From NCBI RefSeq assembly GCF_916619195.1, contig NZ_CAKAKL010000001.1, positions 310,001 to 374,000 of the forward strand: 64,000 nt of DNA, in the 5' to 3' direction. The stretch comes from Inquilinus sp. Marseille-Q2685 (GTDB lineage: Bacteria; Pseudomonadota; Alphaproteobacteria; DSM-16000; Inquilinaceae). The notes under the pieces are model-generated. The model was not told the DNA's origin. It saw only the letters and a list, made by a program, of their open reading frames with translations, and made no database searches. This document shows, piece after piece, positions 27,035 through 36,038 of this stretch (within the stretch, counting starts at the first letter, position 1; every line of letters begins with the position of its first letter). The position numbers and the translations under genes were made by a program.

Positions 27035-28393
27035 GTGAGTGCTGTCGCCTGCCTCATCCTCGCCGCCGGCAAGGGCACGCGGATGAAATCCGACCGACCC
27101 AAGGTGATGCACGAGATCGCCGGGCGGTCGATGCTGGGCCACGTGGTCGCCGCCGCCCAGGCGCTGGCGCCCGAACGGATCGCCGTGGTGGTGGGGCCGG
27201 GGATGGAGGCGGTGGCGAAGAGCGTCGCCCCGGTTCCGACCGTGGTCCAGCCCGCGCAGCGCGGCACCGGCGACGCGGTGCGCGCGGCCCTGCCGGCGAT
27301 CGAGGGCTTCGAGGGCGACGTCATCGTCCTGTTCGGCGACACGCCGCTGCTGACGACGGCGACGCTGGAGCGGCTGGTCGAGGCTCGCCGCGCCGCGGAG
27401 GATCCGGCGGTGGTCGTGCTGGGCATGCGCCCGGCCGACCCGCTGCAGTACGGCCGGCTGGTGCTGACCGACGACGGCGGCCTCGACCGCATCGTCGAAT
27501 ACTCCGAGGCCAGTGATTTCGAGCGCCAGATCGGCCTTTGCAACGCCGGTATCATGACCTTCGACGGCCGCCGCCTGCCGGAGCTGATCGGGGATCTCAA
27601 GGCCGAGAACGCCAAGGGCGAGTTCTTCCTGACCGATACGGTCGAGGCCGCCCGCGCCCGCGGCTGGGCCTGCAGCGTGGTCGAGGGCGATCCCGACGAG
27701 GTGCTGGGCATCAACTCGCGGGTCGAGCTGGCCGATGCCGAGGCCATCCTGCAGGACCGGCTGCGCCGCCAAGCCATGCTGAACGGCGCCACGCTGATCG
27801 ACCCGAAGACCACCTGGCTGTCGGTCGACACCAGGCTCGGCCGCGATGTCGTGATCGGGCCGTCGACCTTCTTCGGCCCCGGCGTCACCGTCGAGGACGG
27901 GGTCGAGATCCTCGGCTTCAGCCATATCGAGGGGACGACGATCCGCACCGGCGCCCGCATCGGGCCCTTCGCCCGGCTGCGGCCGACCACGACGGTGGGC
28001 GAGGGCGCGCATATCGGCAATTTCGTCGAGCTGAAGGCGGCCGATCTCGCCCCCGGCGCCAAGGCCAACCACCTGACCTATCTCGGCGACGTCTCGGTCG
28101 GCGAGAAGACCAATATCGGCGCCGGCACCATCGTCTCGAACTACGACGGCTACAACAAGTTCCGCACCAGCATCGGGGCCGAGGTCTTCGTCGGCTCCGA
28201 TTCGGTGCTGGTGGCGCCGGTGACGATCGGCGACCGCTCCAACATCGCCGCCGGCAGCGTCATCACCCGCGACGTGGCGCCGGACGCGCTGGCGATCGGC
28301 CGGGCGCGGCAGGAGGACAAGCCCGGCTGGGCACCTGCCTATCGCGAGAAGAAGAAGGCGGAAAAGGCGAAGCGCGATCAGGAGAAGGGTTGA
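27035..28393 (+). CDS. glmU: Bifunctional N-acetylglucosamine-1-phosphate uridyltransferase/glucosamine-1-phosphate acetyltransferase
   Basis: 452 residues. The N-terminal pyrophosphorylase domain begins with LAAGKGTRMKSDRPKV (about 8-23). The C-terminal left-handed beta-helix contains GPFARLRP, NFVELK, KANHLTYLGD (acetyl-transfer histidine) and NIGAGTIVSNYDGYNK. It makes UDP-GlcNAc for peptidoglycan and LPS from glucosamine-1-phosphate. The GTG at 27035 gives the normal N-terminus and has GGAG upstream; the longer frame before it is not conserved in type. Its stop overlaps the glmS start (TGATG). Confidence 0.96.
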   Translation: MSAVACLILAAGKGTRMKSDRPKVMHEIAGRSMLGHVVAAAQALAPERIAVVVGPGMEAVAKSVAPVPTVVQPAQRGTGDAVRAALPAIEGFEGDVIVLFGDTPLLTTATLERLVEARRAAEDPAVVVLGMRPADPLQYGRLVLTDDGGLDRIVEYSEASDFERQIGLCNAGIMTFDGRRLPELIGDLKAENAKGEFFLTDTVEAARARGWACSVVEGDPDEVLGINSRVELADAEAILQDRLRRQAMLNGATLIDPKTTWLSVDTRLGRDVVIGPSTFFGPGVTVEDGVEILGFSHIEGTTIRTGARIGPFARLRPTTTVGEGAHIGNFVELKAADLAPGAKANHLTYLGDVSVGEKTNIGAGTIVSNYDGYNKFRTSIGAEVFVGSDSVLVAPVTIGDRSNIAAGSVITRDVAPDALAIGRARQEDKPGWAPAYREKKKAEKAKRDQEKG

Positions 28394-30216
28394 TGTGCGG
28401 GATTGTGGGGATCGTGGGGAGGCGGCCGGTGGCGTCGCGACTGGTCGAGGCGCTGAAGCGTCTGGAGTATCGCGGCTATGACTCGGCGGGCATCGCCACG
28501 CTGGTTGGGGGTCGGATCGAGCGCCGCCGTGCCGAGGGCAAGCTGGTCAATCTGGAGCGGCGCCTGGGCGAGGACCCGGTCGACGGCACCATCGGCATCG
28601 GCCACACCCGCTGGGCGACGCATGGCCGGCCGAGCGAGACCAACGCCCATCCGCATGCGACCGCCCGGGTGGCGATCGTGCACAACGGCATCATCGAGAA
28701 TTTCCGGGAGCTGCGGCGAGAGCTCGAGGGCCTCGGCCATGTCTTCGCGACCGAGACCGATTCCGAGATCGTCGCGCATCTGGTGACGCATTACCTCGAC
28801 CGGCAGATGGCGCCGCGCGAGGCCAGCGCCGCGGCGTTGCGGCGGCTGGAGGGGGCGTTCGCGCTGGCCTTCCTGTTCACCGGCGAGGAGGACCTGCTGG
28901 TGGTCGCCCGGCGCGGCTCGCCCTTGGCGATCGGCTTCGGCGACGGCGAGATGTATGTCGGCTCGGACGCGCTGGCGATCGGGGCCTGGACCGACCGGAT
29001 CTGCTATCTCGACGAGGGCGACCGGGCGGTGATCGCCCGGAGCGGGGTCGAGATCTACGACGCCGGGGACCGGTCGGTGGCCCGGCCGGTGAAGCCGATC
29101 GCCCAGACCGGGGCGCTGATCGGCAAGGGCGATTTCCGGCACCACATGCTGAAGGAGATCTACGAGCAGCCGGCGGTGGTGGGCGACACGCTGCGCACCA
29201 TGCTGGATCCGGCGACCCGGGCGATCGTGCCGCCGGCGCTGCCCTTCGACTTCGCCCGGGTGCCGCGGGCCACCATCGTCGCCTGCGGCACCGCCTTCTA
29301 TGCCGGCATGGTGGCGAAGCACTGGTTCGAGACCGTGGCCCGGCTGCCGGTCGAGATCGACATCGCCTCGGAGTTCCGCTACCGCGAGGCGCCGCTGCCG
29401 GAGGGCGGGCTGGCGATCTTCGTGTCGCAGTCGGGCGAGACCGCGGACACGCTGGCGGCCTTGCGCTACGCCCGGTCGCAGGGCCAGCGCGTGCTCTCGG
29501 TGGTCAACGTGCCGGACAGCTCGATCGCGCGCGAGAGCGACGCGGTGATCCAGACCCTGGCGGGGCCGGAGATCGGCGTCGCCTCGACCAAGGCCTTCAC
29601 CACCCAGCTGACCGTGCTGGCCTGCCTGGCGGTGGCGGCGGCGCGGGCGCGCGGCGCCATCGACGCGAAGCGGGAGGCCGAGCTGTCGACCGCCTTGACC
29701 GAGGTGCCGGGCCGGCTGGCCGAGGTCCTGAACCACGACGCCACGATCCGCGACCTGGCCCACCAGGTGGCGCTGGCGCGGGACGTGCTGTATCTCGGCC
29801 GCGGCCTGTCCTATCCGCTGGCGCTGGAAGGGGCCTTGAAGCTGAAGGAGATCAGCTACATCCACGCGGAAGGCTACGCCGCCGGCGAGATGAAGCACGG
29901 GCCGATCGCGCTGATCGACGACAAGGTGCCGGTGATCGTGCTGGCGCCGCGCGACCCGGTGTTCGACAAGACCGTGTCGAACGTGCAGGAGGTGATGGCC
30001 CGCGGCGGCAAGGTGATCTTCGTCTCCGACCCCGAGGGGATCGAGAGGCTCGGCCCCGGCCCGGTGGCGGCGATCGGCCTGCCGGGCATCGATCCCTTCG
30101 TCGCCCCGATCCTCTACGCCGTGCCGGTGCAACTCCTGGCCTATCACACCGCCGTCGCCAAAGGCACCGACGTCGACCAGCCCCGAAACCTCGCCAAAAG
30201 CGTCACCGTGGAGTAG
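28393..30216 (+). CDS. glmS: Glutamine-fructose-6-phosphate aminotransferase (isomerizing)
   Basis: 607 residues. Met1 is followed by Cys2 (MCGIVGIVG), the N-terminal nucleophile of the glutaminase domain, with GHTRWATHG and HNGIIENF behind it. Two SIS domains follow, with VSQSGETADT and a C-terminal QPRNLAKSVTVE, the invariant GlmS end. It makes glucosamine-6-phosphate, the first step toward UDP-GlcNAc, and overlaps glmU by one base, so both are co-translated. Confidence 0.97.
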   Translation: MCGIVGIVGRRPVASRLVEALKRLEYRGYDSAGIATLVGGRIERRRAEGKLVNLERRLGEDPVDGTIGIGHTRWATHGRPSETNAHPHATARVAIVHNGIIENFRELRRELEGLGHVFATETDSEIVAHLVTHYLDRQMAPREASAAALRRLEGAFALAFLFTGEEDLLVVARRGSPLAIGFGDGEMYVGSDALAIGAWTDRICYLDEGDRAVIARSGVEIYDAGDRSVARPVKPIAQTGALIGKGDFRHHMLKEIYEQPAVVGDTLRTMLDPATRAIVPPALPFDFARVPRATIVACGTAFYAGMVAKHWFETVARLPVEIDIASEFRYREAPLPEGGLAIFVSQSGETADTLAALRYARSQGQRVLSVVNVPDSSIARESDAVIQTLAGPEIGVASTKAFTTQLTVLACLAVAAARARGAIDAKREAELSTALTEVPGRLAEVLNHDATIRDLAHQVALARDVLYLGRGLSYPLALEGALKLKEISYIHAEGYAAGEMKHGPIALIDDKVPVIVLAPRDPVFDKTVSNVQEVMARGGKVIFVSDPEGIERLGPGPVAAIGLPGIDPFVAPILYAVPVQLLAYHTAVAKGTDVDQPRNLAKSVTVE

Positions 30217-30241
30217 GGGCGGGCATTGCCGCTGAGGCAGG

Positions 30242-30316
30242 GTGGGGTCGCGGCAGCGAACCCAACACTGTGCAGTCAGAGCCATGTTGGGGTCGCCAGC
30301 GCGAACCCAATCTACG
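30242..30316. repeat. Pair of REP-like units after glmS
   Basis: Two related units each hold TGGGGTCGC and GCGAACCCAA (30243-30265 and 30287-30310), forming imperfect hairpins of about 9 bp; the second ends TCTACG. They lie between the convergent ends of glmS and the peptide-type binding-protein gene and may serve as terminator or mRNA stabiliser. They are unlike the 86-bp element at 8541. Confidence 0.55.
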
Positions 30317-30326
30317 AAGCTCCGCC

Positions 30327-32000
30327 CTACGCCGACAGCCACACCCGGTTCAGGTGCATCTCGCGGGCGAAGTGGTATTCGAAGCCCTGCACCTTGTCGG
30401 TGCTGGCGGTGAAGATCTTCAGCCAGAACGGGATGATGGCGATGGCGTCCTCCTGCATGATCTGCTCCAGCCGGTGCACCAGGTTCTTGCGCTTCTCGAT
30501 GTCGAGGGTCGCCTGCGCCTCGTCGAGGATCTTGTCGAATTCCGGGTTGGCGTAGCCGGTCTCGTTCCAGGCCACGCCGCTGCGATAGCCCAGCGCCAGC
30601 ACCTGCACCGCCAGCGGCCGGGTCAGCCACTGGGTGACCGAGAACGGCCATTTGGTCCAGCGGTCCCAGAAGGTGGCGCCAGGCAGGACGTTGACCTTGA
30701 GGTCGATGCCGGCCGGCTTGACCATCTCCGACAGCACCTGCGCGGTGTCGATCTCGTGCTTCAGCGCGTCCTGGCAGTTGATCTCGATCGACAGCCCGTC
30801 CGGATAGCCGGCGTCCGCCAGCAGTTTCTTGGCCTTGTCGATGTCCGGCGTCGGCAGCGGCAGGGGCGTGTATTCCGGATGGACCGGCGAGACGTGGAAG
30901 TCGTCGCCCGGCGTGCCGAAGCCCTGATAGGCCAACTGGGTCAGCCGCTGATGGTCGACGCAGGCCTGGATCGCCTGGCGCACCGCCTTCTTGTCGAAGG
31001 GCGGCTCGGTGATGCGGAAGCGGGCGACGCCGGTCTCCGCCGTCAGCTTCTCATAGGTCTTCAGGTTCGGCATGGCCTGGACCGCCGGCAGCAGATTGAC
31101 CGGCACCTGGTGGATCAGGTCGACCTGGCCGGAGCCCAGCGCCGCCAGCCAGGCGGCGGGGTCGCTGCCGAGGTCGATGTACTCGATCCCGTCGAGAAAG
31201 ACCTCCTCGCCCCAATACTCGGCCGCCGGCCGCTTCTCGAACACGGCGCGCGACCCGACCGCCTGTTCCTTCAGCCGGAACGGCCCGGTGCCGACCGGGG
31301 CCTTCATCAGGTTGGCGCCGGATTTGGCGAAGTCGCGATGGGTGATCAGCGCCGGATAGTCGCCCAGGCTTTCCGGGAACTGCAGCATCGGGCTCTGCAG
31401 ATGAAAGCGCACGGTGTGGTCGTCGACCCGTTCGATGGCGTTCGGCGCCATCTTGACCGCGTCGCCCTCCTTCACCGTCAGGCCGCTGAACCGCCCCTGG
31501 TTGGAGGAGCCGGTCTTGCTGTCGAGCCAGCGGGTGAAGGTGGCGATCACATCGTCGGCGGTGAAGTCGTCGCCGTTGTTCCACTTCACGCCGCGGCGCA
31601 GGTGGAAGGTCCACTGGCTGACGTCGTCGCTGGCCTCCCATTTCTCGGCCAGCCAGGGCCGGGCGACGTCGTCGGTGCCGATCGACACCAGCGGCTCGAT
31701 GATCAGCCGCGCGACATTGCCCTTCTCGGACCAGTCGTAGATGGCGGGGTCGGCGCAATCCATCACTGGCATGCCGATGCGCAGGATGCCGCCCTTGCGC
31801 GGCGCCTCCTGCGCCATGGTCTGCGGGATCGAGGCGTCGCCTGTGATCCGCCCGGCCAGGGCATAGGCGGCCGGCGCCGCCATGCCCAGCAGCGCCGCGG
31901 TGCGGATGAAGTCGCGCCGCCCGATCCGGCCGGCCTTCAGCTGCTCGGTCATCGGCGGAATCGCGGGATGCAGACGGCCCGGCGTCTCGTCGTTGCTCAT
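30327..32000 (-). CDS. Peptide/opine-type ABC transporter substrate-binding protein with Tat signal
   Basis: 557 residues, SBP_bac_5 family. The N-terminus has GRIGRRDFIRTAALLGMAAPAAYA (in part), with the twin-arginine motif RRDFIR near residue 29, so it is exported folded. KGGILRIGM begins the mature domain, followed by WTFHLRRGVKWNNGDDFTADDV and GTGPFRLKE. It should bind a peptide, an opine or a betaine-like compound. No permease or ATPase genes accompany it in this window. It is the third gene of a minus-strand operon, 28 bases after the ornithine-cyclodeaminase-like gene; the ATG at 32000 follows GGGAG. Confidence 0.88.
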   Translation of the reverse strand: MSNDETPGRLHPAIPPMTEQLKAGRIGRRDFIRTAALLGMAAPAAYALAGRITGDASIPQTMAQEAPRKGGILRIGMPVMDCADPAIYDWSEKGNVARLIIEPLVSIGTDDVARPWLAEKWEASDDVSQWTFHLRRGVKWNNGDDFTADDVIATFTRWLDSKTGSSNQGRFSGLTVKEGDAVKMAPNAIERVDDHTVRFHLQSPMLQFPESLGDYPALITHRDFAKSGANLMKAPVGTGPFRLKEQAVGSRAVFEKRPAAEYWGEEVFLDGIEYIDLGSDPAAWLAALGSGQVDLIHQVPVNLLPAVQAMPNLKTYEKLTAETGVARFRITEPPFDKKAVRQAIQACVDHQRLTQLAYQGFGTPGDDFHVSPVHPEYTPLPLPTPDIDKAKKLLADAGYPDGLSIEINCQDALKHEIDTAQVLSEMVKPAGIDLKVNVLPGATFWDRWTKWPFSVTQWLTRPLAVQVLALGYRSGVAWNETGYANPEFDKILDEAQATLDIEKRKNLVHRLEQIMQEDAIAIIPFWLKIFTASTDKVQGFEYHFAREMHLNRVWLSA

Positions 32001-32028
32001 GGTCAGCTCCCTGTTTGGCTCAGTCTTG

Positions 32029-32973
32029 TTAGGCCCCGCCGGCGGCGAGGTCGTAGAGGGCTTGCGCAATCATCAGGTCGAGATGGCCGCCGCCGGCGTT
32101 CTTGAATAGCGTGATCTCATCGGCCGAGCGGCGGCCCGGGGCGCCGGCGCAGAGCTCGGCCAGCTCGGCGGCGACGTCCGCCGCGGCGATGGCGCCGGCG
32201 GCGATCGCCTGGGTGAACTCGCCGCAATGGCCGATGGCGAAGCGGCGGGTGTCGACGAACAGGCGGGCCCGGCGCATCGCCGCGTCATCGGCCTCGCGCA
32301 TCTCCGGGGTGAAGGATCCGACCAGGTCGACATGCGCGCCCGGCTTCAGCCAGGCGCCGTGCAGCACCGGATCGCGGGATGCGGTGACGCAGCAGACGAT
32401 GTCGGCCTGGCGGACCGCCGCCTCGGCGTCCTCGATGGCGCCGATCTCGACGCCGGGGAAGCGGAGGGACGCGACCAACGCCTGCGCCTTCTCCGCCGTC
32501 CGGTTCCAGATCGCGACGCGCCGGATCGACGGCCGGACCGCCAGCAGATATCGGATCTGCGTCTCCGCCTGCGCCCCCGCGCCCAGCACCGCCAGCGCCG
32601 TCGCATCCAGCCGGGCCAGCAGGTCGGCGCCGAGCGCGGAATCGGCCGCGGTCTTGGCTCGGGTGAAGCTCTCGCCGGTGATCACCGCCTGCGGCCGCCC
32701 ATTCTGCCCGTCGAACAGCACGACGATGGAGCGGATGTTCGGCCCGGCGGCGCGGGCCTCGTTGCCCGGGAACACCGTGGCCAGCTTGGCTCCCAGCGCC
32801 GCGCCCGGCTGCCAGGCCACCCAGGTCAGCAGGCTGTTGGCCGCGCCCGGCTCCTCCAGCAGCAGCCGCTCGACCGTGCCGATCCCCTGCCGGTGCCCCT
32901 CACGAAGCCGCCCGACCAGCCACAGCGGGTCGACCTCCAGCGCATCGGCATCGATGGCGAAGATCGCCGTCAT
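32029..32973 (-). CDS. Ornithine cyclodeaminase/mu-crystallin family protein
   Basis: 314 residues. The substrate domain carries LGAKLATVFPGN and the Rossmann domain ALAVLGAGAQAETQIRYL near residue 128, then DIVCCVTASRDPVL and LVGSFTPEMREAD. Relatives are ornithine cyclodeaminase, alanine dehydrogenase and pyrroline-2-carboxylate reductase, all NAD(P)-linked. Its ATG shares one base with the stop of the flavin oxidoreductase gene (TGATG). Next to a probable N-methylproline/dimethylglycine-type demethylase, a role in proline or cyclic imino-acid metabolism is likely but unproven. Confidence 0.87.
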   Translation of the reverse strand: MTAIFAIDADALEVDPLWLVGRLREGHRQGIGTVERLLLEEPGAANSLLTWVAWQPGAALGAKLATVFPGNEARAAGPNIRSIVVLFDGQNGRPQAVITGESFTRAKTAADSALGADLLARLDATALAVLGAGAQAETQIRYLLAVRPSIRRVAIWNRTAEKAQALVASLRFPGVEIGAIEDAEAAVRQADIVCCVTASRDPVLHGAWLKPGAHVDLVGSFTPEMREADDAAMRRARLFVDTRRFAIGHCGEFTQAIAAGAIAAADVAAELAELCAGAPGRRSADEITLFKNAGGGHLDLMIAQALYDLAAGGA

Positions 32974-35012
32974 CAGACGTCCTTCAGCAGCCGCAGCGCG
33001 TCATAGACCGCGGCGTGGATGTTGCGGGAGGAGACGGCGTCGCCGATCCGCCACAGCACGAAGCGGCCCTCCGGATTGCGCCGCACCGCCTGCGGCCGGT
33101 TGGCGATCAGCGCCTCGTAGTCGACGGCGCCGAGATTGGAGGACAATGGCTTCAGCGCGAAGTACAGCTCGTCCAGCGGCAGGGTACCGTGCTCGACCAC
33201 CACCTGATCGGCCCGCTTCTCGACCCGGCGACGCCCGTATTCGTCGAGGAAGCCCGCGACCAGCCGGTTGCCGTCGCGCCGCACGCTCTCCAGCCGCAGG
33301 TTGATCGTCACCTGCACGCCATGGTCGGAGAAGGCGCGGAAATAGGCTGGGAAGCTGGTGCCGCCGACATCCGGGGCCAGCGTCCGCTCCGGCGTCACCA
33401 GCTCCAGCTTGCTGCCGGCCCGGGCGATGAACTCCGCCGCCGTCAGGCCGGGATGGGCGCCGTTGTCGTCGTAGAGCAGCACGGTCTCGGCCGGCTTGGC
33501 GGCGCCGGACAGGATGTCCCAGCTGGTGGTCACCAGATCCTCGCCGGCATCGAGGAAGCTGGTGTTGGGCAGGCCGCCGGTCGCCACCACCACGATATCG
33601 GGTTCCTCGGCCAGCACGTCGCCGGCCTCGGCATAGGTGTTGAAGCGCATCGCCACGCCGTGCCGCTCGCACTCCGCCATGCGCCAGTCGACGATGCCCA
33701 GGATCTCGCGCCGGCGCTGCAGGCCGGCGGTGATCCGGATCTGGCCGCCCGGCTGGTCCGCCGCCTCGAACAAGGTGACGGCATGGCCGCGCTCGCCGGC
33801 CACCCGCGCCGCCTCCAGCCCGGCCGGGCCGGCGCCGACCACCACCACCTTGCGCCGTGGCCCGGTCGTTCGTGGCACGACATGCGGCACCGTCGCCTCG
33901 CGCCCGGTGGCGGCGTTGTGGATGCAGGCCGCCTGGCCGCCATAGATGCTGTCGATGCAATAGCCCATGCCGACGCAGGGGCGGATCTCGGCCTCGCGCC
34001 CCGCCATCACCTTGCGGGCGATGTGCGGGTCGGCCATGTGCGGCCGGGTCATCCCGACCATGTCCAGCTTGCCGCTCTCGATCGCGTGGCGGGCGGTGGC
34101 GACGTCCTGGATGCGGGCGGCATGGAAGGTCGGAACCCTGGTCGCCGCCCGCACCTCGCCGGCGAAGTCGAGATGGGGGGCGGAGCGGGCGCCCATGCCG
34201 GGGATGACGTGCGCCAGCGCCTCGTCGGTGTCGATATGGCCGCGGATGACGTTGACGAAGTCGATCAGGCCGGAGGCGACGAGCCGTCGCGCGATCTCCA
34301 GCCCCTCGGCCTTCGACAGCCCACGCTCCCAATCCTCGTCGCAGACCATGCGGGTGCCGACGATGAAATCCGGCCCGACCCGGTCGCGGATCGCGCGCAG
34401 CACCTGGAAGGCGAAGCGCAGCCGGTTGTCCAGGTCGCCGCCGTACTCGTCCTCGCGCTTGTTGGTGGCCGGCGACCAGAACTGGTCGATCAAGTGGCCG
34501 TAGCATTCGAGCTCCAGCCCGTCGAGACCGCCGGCCCGCACCCGCTCGGCGCCGTCGGCATAGGCGGCGACGATACGCTCGATATCCCAATCCTCCATCG
34601 CCTTGGGGAAGGCGCGGTGCGCCGGCTCGCGCACGGGGGAGGGGGCGACGACCGGCAGCCAGTCCTCCTTCGACCAGCTGGTGCGGCGGCCGAGATGGGT
34701 GACCTGGATCATCACCGCCGCGCCGTGCGAATGCACGTCATCCGCCAGCTCCTTCAGCCAGCGCACCACCTCGTCCTTGTACAGCAGGATGTTGCCGAAG
34801 GCCTGCGGGCTGTCCGGCGCGACGACGGAGGAGCCGCCGATCATGGTCAGGGCGATGCCGCCCTTCGCCTTCTCGGCATGGTACAGCCGGTACCGCTCCT
34901 TCGGCAGGCCGTCCTCGGTGTAGGCCGGCTCATGCGCGGTCGACATGAAGCGGTTGCGCAGGGTCAGGTGGCGCAATTGGTAGGGTTGCAGCAGGGGATC
35001 GGCGTTCGGCAT
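32973..35012 (-). CDS. TMADH/DgcA/StcD-like flavin oxidoreductase (probable N-methyl amine demethylase)
   Basis: 679 residues. The N-terminal FMN-binding TIM barrel (about 1-340) has NKREDEYGGDLDNRLRF near residue 184. An iron-sulfur segment follows, then two Rossmann domains with VVVVGAGPAGLEAARVAG near residue 390. Length and order match trimethylamine dehydrogenase, DgcA (dimethylglycine) and StcD (N-methylproline) demethylases. In TMADH the cluster ligands are Cys-x2-Cys-x2-Cys-x12-Cys. Here only C346, C352 and C363 are seen, with Met349 at the second position. It is first in its operon and divergent from a LysR gene. The substrate is unknown; a methylated amino acid is likely. Confidence 0.85.
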   Translation of the reverse strand: MPNADPLLQPYQLRHLTLRNRFMSTAHEPAYTEDGLPKERYRLYHAEKAKGGIALTMIGGSSVVAPDSPQAFGNILLYKDEVVRWLKELADDVHSHGAAVMIQVTHLGRRTSWSKEDWLPVVAPSPVREPAHRAFPKAMEDWDIERIVAAYADGAERVRAGGLDGLELECYGHLIDQFWSPATNKREDEYGGDLDNRLRFAFQVLRAIRDRVGPDFIVGTRMVCDEDWERGLSKAEGLEIARRLVASGLIDFVNVIRGHIDTDEALAHVIPGMGARSAPHLDFAGEVRAATRVPTFHAARIQDVATARHAIESGKLDMVGMTRPHMADPHIARKVMAGREAEIRPCVGMGYCIDSIYGGQAACIHNAATGREATVPHVVPRTTGPRRKVVVVGAGPAGLEAARVAGERGHAVTLFEAADQPGGQIRITAGLQRRREILGIVDWRMAECERHGVAMRFNTYAEAGDVLAEEPDIVVVATGGLPNTSFLDAGEDLVTTSWDILSGAAKPAETVLLYDDNGAHPGLTAAEFIARAGSKLELVTPERTLAPDVGGTSFPAYFRAFSDHGVQVTINLRLESVRRDGNRLVAGFLDEYGRRRVEKRADQVVVEHGTLPLDELYFALKPLSSNLGAVDYEALIANRPQAVRRNPEGRFVLWRIGDAVSSRNIHAAVYDALRLLKDV

Positions 35013-35104
35013 GTCCGCTGTCGGATCGTTGTGACGGTTTCACTCTTCCGGCCTGCCGGCCGATGGTAAACCGAATTTCCTTCACGCCGGCATGAGCCCA
35101 GTCG

Positions 35105-36031
35105 ATGCAAACCCTCCGCGGCAGCCTTCCCTCGCTCAACGCCCTCGCGGTGTTCGAGGCGTCGGCGCGGCGGCTCAGCTTCTCCAGGGCGGCGGAGGAC
35201 CTGGCGATCACCCAGTCGGCGGTCAGCCACGGCATCCGCCAGCTCGAGGCCTCGCTCGGCCTCGATCTGTTCATCCGCCACCACCGCCGGCTGGAGCTGT
35301 CGCCGGAGGGCGAAAGGCTCTACGCCGCCGTCGCCACCAGCCTGTCCGCCATCGCCCAGGCAGTCGACGACATCACCGGCCGGTCCGTGGCCGCGGCGCA
35401 GCGCGAGATCGTGATCGGCGTGTCGACCTCGATGGCCGCCTACTGGCTGCTGCCGCGATTCGCCGCCTTCCGCACGGCTTTCCCGGCTGTCCCGCTGCGG
35501 ATCCAGACCATCGACCGCGACGCCGATCCGGGCGAGGACGGGATCGACGTCGTGATCCGGCTCGGCGACGGCAAATGGCCGGACCACGACACCATCCCGC
35601 TGTGGGAGGAGCATGTGCATGCCGTGGCGAGCCCGGCCTATCTGGCCGAGCACGGCCCGCTGCGCGACGCTGATGACCTGAGCCGCTGTCAGCTGATCCA
35701 TTACGAGGATGCGCTGCGCCGCCGCGCCACCTGGGGCGAGTGGTTCGCCGTGCTGGGCCTGCCTGCGCCCGGGCCGGCGCGGTCGCTGCGCGTCACCGAC
35801 CATGCAGTGGCGCTGCAGGCGGCGATGGACGGGCAGGGGGTGACGCTGGGCTGGCGGCCGATCATCGACGATTTGATCCGGGCCGGCCGGCTGGCCGACG
35901 CCTTTCCCCGGCATCTCGACACCGGCCGGCGCTTCTACATCGTCACCATCCGCGGCGCGACGCTGCGCCGGCCGCTGTCACTGTTCTGCGAGTGGCTGGC
36001 CGGCCAGGCGGCCGCGGTGAAGGGGTGGTAA
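35105..36031 (+). CDS. LysR-family regulator, GcvA-like
   Basis: 308 residues. The DNA-binding domain opens [20 protein letters not shown], typical of the GcvA/AmpR branch, and runs to [19 protein letters not shown]. The effector domain carries [12 protein letters not shown] and [14 protein letters not shown]. It is divergent from the demethylase operon with 92 bases between the starts, so it most likely controls that operon. Its end is seven bases from the convergent histidine kinase gene. Confidence 0.9.
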   Translation: MQTLRGSLPSLNALAVFEASARRLSFSRAAEDLAITQSAVSHGIRQLEASLGLDLFIRHHRRLELSPEGERLYAAVATSLSAIAQAVDDITGRSVAAAQREIVIGVSTSMAAYWLLPRFAAFRTAFPAVPLRIQTIDRDADPGEDGIDVVIRLGDGKWPDHDTIPLWEEHVHAVASPAYLAEHGPLRDADDLSRCQLIHYEDALRRRATWGEWFAVLGLPAPGPARSLRVTDHAVALQAAMDGQGVTLGWRPIIDDLIRAGRLADAFPRHLDTGRRFYIVTIRGATLRRPLSLFCEWLAGQAAAVKGW

Positions 36032-36038
36032 GAAGGCC

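Noticed and set aside
28378-30651. A 757-codon minus-strand frame opposite glmS
   Set aside because: It is antisense to an unmistakable glmS and has His/Arg/Gly/Gln-rich composition without domains.
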